Assembly (NCBI RefSeq): GCF_008801405.1
Contig: NZ_VZPV01000002.1
Coordinates: 806,001-870,000 of the forward strand
DNA from: Ralstonia insidiosa
Lineage (GTDB): Bacteria; Pseudomonadota; Gammaproteobacteria; Burkholderiales; Burkholderiaceae
Direction: 5' to 3'
Length of the DNA stretch: 64,000 bases
Each line of letters starts with the position of its first letter. Position 1 is the stretch's first letter. This document shows, one piece after another, positions 8,524 to 15,677 of this stretch. The position numbers and the translations under genes were made by a program. The notes beneath the pieces are model-generated. The model was given only the letters and a program-made list of their open reading frames with translations, had not been told where the DNA came from and did no database searches.

Positions 8524-9471
8524 ATGGATCGCCTGGAGGCCATGTCGTTGCTGGTGGCGGTTGCGGAGAAAGGCAGCCTATCTGCGGCGGGACGCGATTT
8601 GAAGGTGCCGCTGGCCACCCTCAGCCGCAAGATTTCCGAGCTGGAAACGCGGCTCGGCGCGCGGCTGCTGATCCGCTCGACCCGCAAGCTCACGTTGACG
8701 GATGCCGGGATCGCCTATGTGGCGTCGGCACGCCGCATCCTCGACGAGGTGGAGGAGGCGGAGCGCCAAGCGGCTGGCGAGTTCACCGTGCCCAAGGGGG
8801 AGTTGGTCGTCACCGCGCCGCTCATGTTTGGGCGCCTGCACGTGCTGCCGGTTGTCACCGACTTTCTGGCGGCGTTTCCTGAGATCAACATCCGGCTCAT
8901 CCTGTCCGATCGCAACGTGGATCTGATTGGCGACCATGTGGACATGGCGGTGCGCATCGGGAAGCTGCCGGACAGCTCGATGGTGGCCACGCAAATCGGC
9001 GTCATGCGAACGGTCACGTGCGCCAGCCCCGGGCTCCTTGCCGGTCGCGGCACACCGCAGGCTCCCGATGATCTGTCGCGTCTTCCGTGTGTGAGCGTGG
9101 ATACGCCCATGCCTTCGCCGTCGTGGCGATTTCGGAATCCACGATCCGGCACGGTGATCGACGTTCCGATCCTGCCGCGTCTGACCGTTACGACTCCGGA
9201 AGCGGCAATGCAGGCGGCAGTCCGCAAGGTCGGCATCACGCGGTTGCTGCATTACCAGGCGGCGGAGGCTGTCGAGCGTGGCGAGCTGCAAGTCTGCTTG
9301 GAGGCGTACGAGCCGGAACCCGCCCCTGTTCATCTCGTGCACGTGGCACGTGGGCAGATGCCGTTGAAGATGCGTCGCTTCCTTGATTTTGCCGCGCCAC
9401 GCCTGCGGCAGGCACTCAGCGACGTGGCTTCTTCTCGGGGCAAGTCAGCGATGCGCCGGGAGTCAAACTGA
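8524..9471 (+). CDS. LysR-family transcriptional regulator
   Basis: 315 aa. The N-terminal winged helix is typical (MDRLEAMSLLVAVAEKGSLSAAGRDLKVPLATLSRKISELETRLGARLLIRSTRKLTLTDAG). It is followed by a linker helix and a type-2 periplasmic-binding-like effector domain (about 90-295, with VVTAPLMFGRLHVLPVVTDFLAAFPEI). GGAAGGATAAG precedes the ATG. Divergent orientation and shared control region point to the AhpD-like/FMN/NTF2 operon as its target, with the regulator probably limiting its own expression. The inducer is unknown; peroxides, quinones or aromatic electrophiles are reasonable guesses from the target enzymes. Confidence 0.9.
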   Translation: MDRLEAMSLLVAVAEKGSLSAAGRDLKVPLATLSRKISELETRLGARLLIRSTRKLTLTDAGIAYVASARRILDEVEEAERQAAGEFTVPKGELVVTAPLMFGRLHVLPVVTDFLAAFPEINIRLILSDRNVDLIGDHVDMAVRIGKLPDSSMVATQIGVMRTVTCASPGLLAGRGTPQAPDDLSRLPCVSVDTPMPSPSWRFRNPRSGTVIDVPILPRLTVTTPEAAMQAAVRKVGITRLLHYQAAEAVERGELQVCLEAYEPEPAPVHLVHVARGQMPLKMRRFLDFAAPRLRQALSDVASSRGKSAMRRESN

Positions 9472-9516
9472 GGCGCTGTCCAGCGAACAACGGTGCTGAA
9501 TGAAGCCATCGTGAAA

Positions 9517-9557
9517 TAAAAAACGCCCGCCGGCGAACCGGACGGGCGTTTTTTCTG
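9517..9557. terminator. bidirectional rho-independent terminator
   Basis: AAAAAACGCCCG on the left pairs with CGGGCGTTTTTT on the right around a short loop, leaving a U-tract on either strand. It separates the convergent LysR and APC permease genes. Confidence 0.85.
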
Positions 9558-9575
9558 AGGATGGCGATGCGGGTA

Positions 9576-11264
9576 TCAGACGCCTTGCGGTACGCCGCGC
9601 GGTGCGCGTTTGCCGCTTTGCGCCGGCGCGTCTTCATGCACGTGCTCGACTTCATCCAGATAACGGGTGTGCCAGCCGCTGCGCACCCCCCAGTGGTAGA
9701 AGAACAGAGAGATCGCCGCCACGATGCCCATGTCCCAGCCGTACGGGATGTAGCCATGGCCGCCAAACTCCTTGCTGCCGCAGTACGACAGCACGGCGAT
9801 GGTCGGCAGGTAGGCGATCATCCACCAGGCGCCCTTGAGCTCCGTCTTGAAGTCAGGCCAACCGGCCTTGGCCTGGTAGTAGAAGTACACGGGCAGTGCC
9901 ACCAGCATCAGCACGATGATCTCGCCGGTCAGCGGCCACTTGGCCCAATACAGGATCAGCGATGCGCACACGAAGGCAAACGGTGCGATCAGCGACAGGC
10001 CTGCTAGGCGCAGCGGGCGGTGCAGACCCGGGGAGGTCTTGCGCAGCGACATCACGCTGATCGGGCCCGTCAGGTACGAGATGACGGTCGCCACCGAAAT
10101 GACGGCTGCCAGCGCACCCCAGCCGCGGAAGAAGAACAGGAAGATGAACGACACGCCCAGGTTGAACCACATGGCCGGACGCGACACGCCAAACACCGGG
10201 TGCACGCGGCCGAAGATGGCCGGCATGGTGTTGTTGCGCTCCATCGCATAGATCATGCGCGTGGTGGTGGCCATGTACGTGCTGCCGGTGCCCGACGGGC
10301 TGACGAACGCATCGATGTACAGCACGATGGCCAGCCAGTTCAGGTTGAGCGCGATCGCCAACTGGGCAAACGGGGAGTGGAAATCAATGCCGTGCCAGCC
10401 ACCCACCAGCGACTCCGGCGGCACCGCGCCCAGGAAGGCGATCTGCAGCGCCACATAGATCACGGCCGCCAACAGGATCGAGCCGATCACCGCAATGGGC
10501 ACGTTGCGGCCCGGGTTGCGTGCCTCGCCCGCCAGGTTGATCGGGCTCTGGAACCCGTTGAAGGCAAACACGATGCCGCTGGTGGCAATGGCGGTCAGCA
10601 CGGCGGACCAGCCATAGGGTGCGAAACCCTGTGCCGCGCCACTCGCGCCTTCGGTCATGCCGAAGTTGCTCGGGTGGAAACCTGCGCCGATGAGCGCCAC
10701 AGCCGTCGCCGCCGGAATGATGAACTTGAAGATGGTGATGGCGTTGTTGGCCTTGGCAAACACCTTCACGCCCCAGTAGTTCAGCAGGAAGTACACGATC
10801 ACCAGCACGGCAGAGAGCACCAGCCCCACCGGCGTCAGTTCGCCATGTTGGAACAGCCCCTGCGCCCACGGCCACGGCCACGAGCTCATGTACTGGATGG
10901 AGGCCTCGGCCTCAATGGGGATGACGGTGACGATGGCGATCCAGTTGGCCCAGGCCGCCACAAAGCCCACCAGCGAGCCGTGCGAGTAGCGCGCATAGCG
11001 CACCATGCCGCCGGACTCGGGGAACATCGCGCCCAGTTCGGCATACGTCAGGGCGATGGCCAGAATAACGATTGCGCCGATGACCCAGGTGAAGATGGCG
11101 GCAGGGCCTGCCACCTGTGCGGCGTGACCTGCACCGAACAGCCAGCCCGAACCGATGATCGAGCCCAAGCCGGTCAACATCAGGGGCCAGGCGCCAAGGT
11201 TGCGTTGTACGTTTTTTTCCAAGGGAGTCTCCACCCCGGCGAGTTCGGACGCTCGACAGGGCAT
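9576..11264 (-). CDS. APC-superfamily amino-acid permease (aspartate:proton symporter-like)
   Basis: About 562 aa, 12 or more predicted transmembrane helices in the inner membrane. The first helix carries the APC signature (GSIIGSGWLFGAGHAAQVAGPAA), followed by TYAELGAMFPESGGMVRYARYSHGSLVGF and a conserved helix 6-8 region (IVFAFNGFQSPINLAGEARNPGRNVP). It resembles the Bacillus YveA aspartate-proton symporter group, so acidic or other amino-acid uptake is inferred. The start is uncertain: ATG at 11264 has no good ribosome binding site, ATG at 11318 is preceded by GGTGGGCG, and ATG at 11360 is also open. The C-terminus is basic and histidine-bearing. It is monocistronic and divergent from the MATE gene. 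Confidence 0.8.
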   Translation of the reverse strand: MPCRASELAGVETPLEKNVQRNLGAWPLMLTGLGSIIGSGWLFGAGHAAQVAGPAAIFTWVIGAIVILAIALTYAELGAMFPESGGMVRYARYSHGSLVGFVAAWANWIAIVTVIPIEAEASIQYMSSWPWPWAQGLFQHGELTPVGLVLSAVLVIVYFLLNYWGVKVFAKANNAITIFKFIIPAATAVALIGAGFHPSNFGMTEGASGAAQGFAPYGWSAVLTAIATSGIVFAFNGFQSPINLAGEARNPGRNVPIAVIGSILLAAVIYVALQIAFLGAVPPESLVGGWHGIDFHSPFAQLAIALNLNWLAIVLYIDAFVSPSGTGSTYMATTTRMIYAMERNNTMPAIFGRVHPVFGVSRPAMWFNLGVSFIFLFFFRGWGALAAVISVATVISYLTGPISVMSLRKTSPGLHRPLRLAGLSLIAPFAFVCASLILYWAKWPLTGEIIVLMLVALPVYFYYQAKAGWPDFKTELKGAWWMIAYLPTIAVLSYCGSKEFGGHGYIPYGWDMGIVAAISLFFYHWGVRSGWHTRYLDEVEHVHEDAPAQSGKRAPRGVPQGV

Positions 11265-11597
11265 CGCGGCTTGCTTAACAGTCCGCTTAGTTCTACCGAG
11301 GCGACGCTGTTTTGGCATCGCCCACCGTCCCATGTGGTGGGTTTCACCAGCCTGGGACATGCGTGCACGGATTGACGCGTAGCACCAACCGTACCTGTCC
11401 GGTCGCGTTGAAAGGCGGGGGCACGGTGCCTGCCTTCCGGGGGGATTCGCGTATAGTCATCGGCGACGTTGTGCAGGGTGCCGCACTTGTCGCGCGATTG
11501 CCGGAACTCGCAATGGGGCGCAATCATAGCGAAATCGCCGGCGGTTGCACCTCTTTTTCATCCGATTTTCACTGTCCCTCCCCATTTTTTTGCCCTC

Positions 11598-12938
11598 ATG
11601 GAGTCCTCATCCGTCACATCGGTTGCACCTGCTGCGCCTGTGCAGTGGCATCGGCGCGTGCTGACGCTGGCGTTTCCCATCGTGCTGGCCAACCTGACGC
11701 AGCCGATCCTGTCGGCGGTGGATACGGCCGTGGCGGGGCATTTGCCGGGGCCGGAATACATCGGCGGGGTGGCGCTGGGCGGGGTGTTCTTCAACTTTGT
11801 GTTCTGGGGCTTCGGCTTCCTGCGCATGGGCACCACGGGGCTGGTGTCGCAGGCGCATGGTGCGGGCGATGCACGTGCGCTGCGGGCGAGCGTGGTGCGT
11901 GCGTTGCTGCTGGCACTGGCCATTGGTGCGTTGTTGCTGGTGCTGCAGGGGCCGGCCATCCGCATCACGCTGACGTTGCTGGGGGCAAGTGACACCGTCA
12001 CCCGCATGGCCGAGGTGTATTGCCATGCGCGTATCTGGTCAGCGCCGTTTGCGCTGGCCAACTATGTGGTGCTCGGTACCTTGCTCGGGCGCCAGCAGGT
12101 GCGGCGCGCGTTGCTGCTGCAGGTGTTCATCAACGCGGTCAACATGGCGGCGGTGCTGGGCCTGGTGCTGGGGGCGGGCATGGGTGTCGGTGGCATCGGC
12201 GCGGCGACAGCGCTGGCGGATATCGCCGGTTTTGCGCTGGGCATGTTGCTGCTGTGGCTGCAGCGGCCGCTGGGTTTGCCGCCGCTCACGCGCGCTGAAC
12301 TGCTCGCGCGCGATGCCTGGCGCCGGCTGATGGGTTTGAACACCGACATCTTCCTGCGCACGCTGTGCCTGTTGGGCGCCTTCGGCTGGTTTGCCCACGC
12401 GGGCGCCAAGCAGGGCGACGTGGTGCTGGCTGCCAACGCGCTGCTGCTCAACTTCCTGACCTTCATGGCCTACGGGCTGGACGGCTTTGCGCATGCCGCC
12501 GAGGCACTGGTGGGCGCCGCATTGGGCGGACGTGACCGCCATGCACTGCGCATGGCAATCCGCGTATCGACGTTCTGGTCAGTGCTGGGGGCGGGGCTGT
12601 TTGCGGCGGTGTATGCGTTGGCGGGCTCGGCCATCATCGGCGTGCTGACCGATCAGCCGGCCGTGCGCGAAGCCGCGCGCCACTATCTGGTGTGGGCGGC
12701 GCTGCTGCCGATCGTGTCGGTGTGGGGCTTCCAGTTTGACGGCGTGTTCATCGGCGCCACGCGCACGCGTGAACTGCTGGTGACGATGGCCGTGGCGGCT
12801 GCCGCGTTCTGGGGGTTGTCGGTCACGCTGCAACCGCTTTGGGGCAACCACGGGCTGTGGGTGGCGATGCTGGGTTTTATGGCGCTGCGTGGGTTGATGC
12901 TTGGAGTGTTGCTGCCGAGGGTGTGGCGGGCGGCTTAG
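11598..12938 (+). CDS. MATE-family (DinF-like) multidrug efflux protein
   Basis: 446 aa inner-membrane protein with 12 predicted helices. It has the MATE start LTLAFPIVLANLTQPILSAVDTAVAGHLPGPEYIGGVALGGVFFNFVFWGFGFLRMGTTGLVSQAHGAGD and a DinF-type middle (IFLRTLCLLGAFGWFAHAGAKQGDVVLAANALLLNFLTFMAYGLDGFAHAAEALVG). These proteins export cationic drugs or metabolites in exchange for sodium or protons. The ATG at 11598 is chosen because the family starts here; the preceding in-frame sequence from 11469 is not protein-like. It is followed 45 bp later by the left repeat of the atypical cassette at 12983. Confidence 0.85.
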   Translation: MESSSVTSVAPAAPVQWHRRVLTLAFPIVLANLTQPILSAVDTAVAGHLPGPEYIGGVALGGVFFNFVFWGFGFLRMGTTGLVSQAHGAGDARALRASVVRALLLALAIGALLLVLQGPAIRITLTLLGASDTVTRMAEVYCHARIWSAPFALANYVVLGTLLGRQQVRRALLLQVFINAVNMAAVLGLVLGAGMGVGGIGAATALADIAGFALGMLLLWLQRPLGLPPLTRAELLARDAWRRLMGLNTDIFLRTLCLLGAFGWFAHAGAKQGDVVLAANALLLNFLTFMAYGLDGFAHAAEALVGAALGGRDRHALRMAIRVSTFWSVLGAGLFAAVYALAGSAIIGVLTDQPAVREAARHYLVWAALLPIVSVWGFQFDGVFIGATRTRELLVTMAVAAAAFWGLSVTLQPLWGNHGLWVAMLGFMALRGLMLGVLLPRVWRAA

Positions 12939-12982
12939 GCTTCAAACGGAAAATGCTGCGCTTCGTACTGCTCGTCTTGAGA

Positions 12983-13021
12983 TTCACTTAACTTTGAACT
13001 TTGTTCGTTTAACTCTGAACT
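12983..13021 (+). repeat. left paired terminal repeat of the 13-14.7 kb cassette
   Basis: Two related 18-bp units: TTCACTTAACTTTGAACT (12983-13000) and TTCGTTTAACTCTGAACT (13004-13021), 3 bp apart. The same motif appears twice in inverse orientation at 14699-14747; the outer units of the two ends match 17 of 18 bases. Multiple short units at each end resemble transposase-binding termini of an insertion element. Confidence 0.75.
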
Positions 13022-13195
13022 CCACGGAAGTGCCAACGGGCACGGCCGGGCAACCGGCAGAAAGCGAGGCAGAGGCCGGAACCGGGGCACGATCGGCAGA
13101 ACGGGGAGGATATTAGGCTCAGTTCGGCCAGAAGCAGCCGCTCGGTAGGTGAAGGAATACAATTTTTTCTTGCTCTCAAGGGAAGCCAACCAACG

Positions 13196-13579
13196 ATGCA
13201 TAGAACGGAAGTTTCTCATTTCTATCTTGGCCGGATAACTGATGCCTCTCGATTCTTAAGCTTTCTCGCTGAACACTACGGCGAGGATGAAAATCAACCA
13301 GTTTCCGAGTTCTACGGCTCTCAGGGTGAGTTCTTCTGTGACCATGATTTCATGGAAACAGGGCTGCGACAGTCGGGCACTTCACTCGAAGAGTTCTTTG
13401 CACCTCACTCGTACTCGGACAAATGGTCGGAAGCGCTATGTGAAGCGGCGCGCGCGGCCAATTTGGGAGATGCGAACGCGCTGATTTTCATAAATTGCGA
13501 ACAGATAAAATCGCCAAGGTCAGTGCATGGAGAAGGGTTCGAACTGGTCTACATCGGGATGTTCGAATATCCAATTTGA
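13196..13579 (+). CDS. Imm22-like immunity protein (orphan)
   Basis: 127 aa acidic cytosolic protein. The series F-Y-L-G at the start, DHDFME (about residues 48-53), the SYSDKW block (about 71-76), ANALIFINCEQIKSPRSV and FELVYIGMFEY match my recollection of the immunity-protein 22 family, which neutralises polymorphic toxins delivered by contact-dependent or type VI systems. No toxin gene is next to it, so it would be an orphan immunity gene protecting against toxins of other strains. Base composition is clearly lower in GC than the MATE gene upstream, which suggests acquisition. A GGAAG precedes the ATG at about 10 bp. The family call rests on motif memory, not on a search. Confidence 0.6.
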   Translation: MHRTEVSHFYLGRITDASRFLSFLAEHYGEDENQPVSEFYGSQGEFFCDHDFMETGLRQSGTSLEEFFAPHSYSDKWSEALCEAARAANLGDANALIFINCEQIKSPRSVHGEGFELVYIGMFEYPI

Positions 13580-13717
13580 GCTTCTCGAATTTAATTTCGC
13601 CCGATGCGACGCCTGCTGCTAGGCGACCGCTTTCGGTTGAATCCGCAGTCAAGAGCAGCCGTTGGTTGAGCAGCTTGAATCTGTATCATTTCATTCAAAG
13701 ATACCTCCTTGATTCCG

Positions 13718-14005
13718 ATGATTTCAAAAGACTTGCTTGGCGACTTCGCCGGGGCTATCTCAGGTGCAGCCACAGATGCACCAGACAAGTACCCTGATTG
13801 GAGCTACTGGACTTTTGAGACTCATATGGCCGACATCAAGGACCTGTGGGGCAAAATTCGCCTCCAGCTACTGGCGGATGAGGAGATGACCAAGTTCATC
13901 GACGAAAAGCTTCAGTACATGTTTTCGGCATTCGAGTGCGGCGACAACGACGGCGGACGCACCGCAGCATGGGCGATATACAACGCGATAAATAAACTTA
14001 GGTAG
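13718..14005 (+). CDS. hypothetical small acidic protein of the cassette
   Basis: 95 aa, predicted mostly helical with aromatic-rich stretches (PDWSYWTFETHMADIKDLWGKIRLQLL) and a C-terminal helix (DGGRTAAWAIYNAINKL). It has no signal peptide or membrane helix. I do not recognise the family. Size, acidity and position after an Imm22-like gene make a second immunity protein conceivable, but nothing in the sequence proves it. ATG at 13718 is preferred over a TTG three codons earlier; neither has a good ribosome binding site. Composition is atypical for this chromosome. Confidence 0.55.
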   Translation: MISKDLLGDFAGAISGAATDAPDKYPDWSYWTFETHMADIKDLWGKIRLQLLADEEMTKFIDEKLQYMFSAFECGDNDGGRTAAWAIYNAINKLR

Positions 14006-14170
14006 CGACTGCTGTCTTGTAGGGGTGAGTCTGCTATCGGCTGCGGATTCAACCGGTCGATGCAACAGATTGTGGAAAATTACTGCGGAATTTCTCGCTC
14101 ATGTGCCGAAGGGCGCAACCCAGACGGTCTGCCAACGAACCATGCTCGCCAAACGAGAGGAGCCCTTGTA

Positions 14171-14611
14171 ATGCTGAGAAGTACTGTAGTGCTGGTGGCC
14201 CTTGCATTGGCAACCCAAAGTGCAAGCAGTATCACGCCCGCCGACCCATCGATAGGAAGCTATCCTTGGTTTGTTGCATTGGATCAAAGGTGCCCGCAAA
14301 AGAGCGCTTCGCGCGAAGCCGCCTTGGAAAGGTACAAGCGCCACCTCATCGCCAATATCCGAGCAATAGCCGCAGGGCTACCGGAATCTCAGGCGGCCAT
14401 CTTTTTGAAGCGCGCCGACGAATTGGAAAGGACTGGTCCTTCGACGGTGGACCTAGATCGCTTCGCCGACATATTCGCCAAGGGAAGTGCTGAAGAGATA
14501 CAAGAACTCTGTCAGTCTTTTGAAGTCGACGTGAACGACCGGCTAGCTATCGAGCGGCAGCTCATGCAGACCGTGAATCCCATTCGGTCACCGAACACAA
14601 ATTCGAGGTGA
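14171..14611 (+). CDS. hypothetical secreted or periplasmic protein of the cassette
   Basis: 146 aa. A hydrophobic N-terminal segment (MLRSTVVLVALALATQSASS) looks like a Sec signal peptide with cleavage near residue 20. The mature part is charged and mainly helical (SREAALERYKRHLIANIRAIAAGLPESQAAIFLKRADELE). A single cysteine pair (RCPQ and ELCQSF) could form a disulfide. GAGAGGAG about 7 bp before the ATG at 14171 supports this start; an in-frame ATG at 14060 would bury the signal peptide. Family not recognised. As the third cassette gene it could be a periplasmic immunity protein, which is speculation. Confidence 0.55.
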   Translation: MLRSTVVLVALALATQSASSITPADPSIGSYPWFVALDQRCPQKSASREAALERYKRHLIANIRAIAAGLPESQAAIFLKRADELERTGPSTVDLDRFADIFAKGSAEEIQELCQSFEVDVNDRLAIERQLMQTVNPIRSPNTNSR

Positions 14612-14698
14612 ACGGCCACTTTGAGCAAGAACCACTGTCCCTTGTGGGTCGATCACGGCCAGCCCGTGCTATTTCTGACGTTGGAAACGTAGCCGGAA

Positions 14699-14747
14699 AG
14701 TTCAAAGTTAAGAGAACCAAACCTCGGATAGTTCAAAATTAAGTGAA
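14699..14747 (-). repeat. right paired terminal repeat of the 13-14.7 kb cassette
   Basis: Read on the minus strand: TTCACTTAATTTTGAACT (14747-14730), a 13-bp spacer, then TTCTCTTAACTTTGAACT (14716-14699). The outer unit differs from the left outer unit at one base. The spacer is 13 bp here and 3 bp on the left, so the ends are related but not identical. Confidence 0.75.
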
Positions 14748-14810
14748 CCAGCAATTCAGACTGAATTGAGCGCGGTCTTTGGAAAGCGCGGCGCTCGCTG
14801 ATGCGAGAGT

Positions 14811-14969
14811 TCAGCGTTGAGTGAGTCTCAACAGCTCGATCAGCCCGGTCATGATTCCGAGGCGATTTCTATCTGTCATGCCGGGCTTAGCGGCAGCATC
14901 GACGAGTTTCGACGCGATGGCGAGCGCCTCGTTGTAATCGTCTTCAGTCTGTAGCAGTTGCGTGCCCAT
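14811..14969 (-). CDS. small protein resembling the N-terminus of HigA-type antitoxins
   Basis: 52 codons, MGTQLLQTEDDYNEALAIAS..., ending LIELLRLTQR. The pattern (L-x-TE-x-DY-x-x-AL, then LV-D-A, G-x-x-x-x-RL, then LIE) matches the helical segment that precedes the HTH domain in HigA/XRE antitoxins, but the HTH domain is missing. It starts 12 bp after the stop of the XRE-cupin regulator on the same strand, without a convincing ribosome binding site. It may be a remnant antitoxin or a small protein co-transcribed with the regulator. Confidence 0.45.
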   Translation of the reverse strand: MGTQLLQTEDDYNEALAIASKLVDAAAKPGMTDRNRLGIMTGLIELLRLTQR

Positions 14970-14981
14970 TGTTTGCGTTCA

Positions 14982-15590
14982 CTACTGCGCACACTCCACC
15001 ACCAGCAACGCCGTCGCCACCGTCTTCCCCGCATTCGAAATCGCGTGCTGCACGTCCGCCGGGTAGCGCGCGGATTCTCCGTGCCGTACCTTTTTCTCGC
15101 TTGCACCCGATTGCACCGTCAGCGTGCCGCTGAGCACCGACAGGTGCTCTTTCGTCCCCACCTCATGCGGTTCTGACGCCAGCACACCGCCTGGCTGAAT
15201 CGACAGCTCATACCACTCAAAACGCGCCGCCAAGTCCACCGGCCCAAGAATCTTCAATTCGCACTTGCCATCCGGGCTTTTGATGACTGGGATGGAGTGA
15301 GCCGGGATGACGGTGACGGACGGCGCCGCATCCGCCGCACCTTCGGGCGAGAGGAAATCCGCCAGCCCCACGCCCAGCGCGGTTGCCAAGCGCCACAGTA
15401 CGGCCACGGTGGGGTTGGCGAGGTTGCGCTCGACCTGCGAGAGCATGGACTTGGACACGCCGGCGCGGCGCGAGAGTTCGTCCAGCGACAGCTTGCGTGC
15501 CTGACGCAGCACTTGCAGCTTGGCGCCAACGGCCGGTGGGCCGTCAGCAAGCCCTTCTTCAAACGGACGGGTGGCAGGGGCTTGTGCCAT
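14982..15590 (-). CDS. XRE-family regulator with C-terminal cupin domain
   Basis: 202 aa. The N-terminal HTH (about 20-75: LQVLRQARKLSLDELSRRAGVSKSMLSQVERNLANPTVAVLWRLATALG) is followed by a cupin sensor domain (about 120-200: YELSIQPGGVLASEPHEVGTKEHLSVLSGTLTVQSG...GESARYPADVQHAISN). This architecture controls small-molecule metabolism, with the ligand bound in the cupin barrel. It is divergent from kbl-tdh over an 87-bp region with strong palindromes, so regulation of threonine breakdown in response to an amino acid is the natural inference. The downstream 52-codon frame follows after 12 bp. Confidence 0.85.
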   Translation of the reverse strand: MAQAPATRPFEEGLADGPPAVGAKLQVLRQARKLSLDELSRRAGVSKSMLSQVERNLANPTVAVLWRLATALGVGLADFLSPEGAADAAPSVTVIPAHSIPVIKSPDGKCELKILGPVDLAARFEWYELSIQPGGVLASEPHEVGTKEHLSVLSGTLTVQSGASEKKVRHGESARYPADVQHAISNAGKTVATALLVVECAQ

Positions 15591-15620
15591 CGGATGGTAT
15601 CTTGTAAATTGAACAAATTA

Positions 15621-15652
15621 TTCGATATATCGAACTTGTTCGATTTATCGAT
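15621..15652. promoter_or_regulatory. tandem palindromic operator between the XRE-cupin gene and kbl
   Basis: A perfect 14-bp palindrome TTCGATATATCGAA (15621-15634) is followed four bases later by the close copy TTCGATTTATCGAT (15639-15652). The two centres are 18 bp apart, on nearly the same face of the helix. The surrounding sequence is AT-rich and must hold both divergent promoters. Likely binding site of the XRE-cupin regulator. Confidence 0.65.
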
Positions 15653-15677
15653 CAACGCAGTCTACAGGAGGAGCACC

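Larger units (their letters stand above)
12983..14747. mobile_element. repeat-bracketed cassette carrying immunity-like genes (no transposase)
   Basis: 1.77 kb bounded by inverted paired repeats. Much of the interior, from about 13.18 to 14.0 kb, is visibly richer in A and T and has less GC-biased third positions than the neighbouring chromosome. It contains an Imm22-like gene, a 95-codon unknown and a 146-codon secreted unknown, all on the plus strand. No transposase or integrase frame is present. This fits a non-autonomous or decayed element, or immunity genes that replaced the transposase of an insertion sequence. No target-site duplication could be identified by eye. Confidence 0.5.

Noticed and set aside
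10020..11375. A 451-codon plus-strand frame opposite the amino-acid permease
   Set aside because: Antisense shadow of a GC-rich gene; His/Arg/Gln-rich sequence without any domain.
11264..11597. Leader of the APC permease considered as a riboswitch
   Set aside because: A CCCACC/GGTGGG stem is visible, but no conserved riboswitch core could be recognised and the start codon itself is uncertain.
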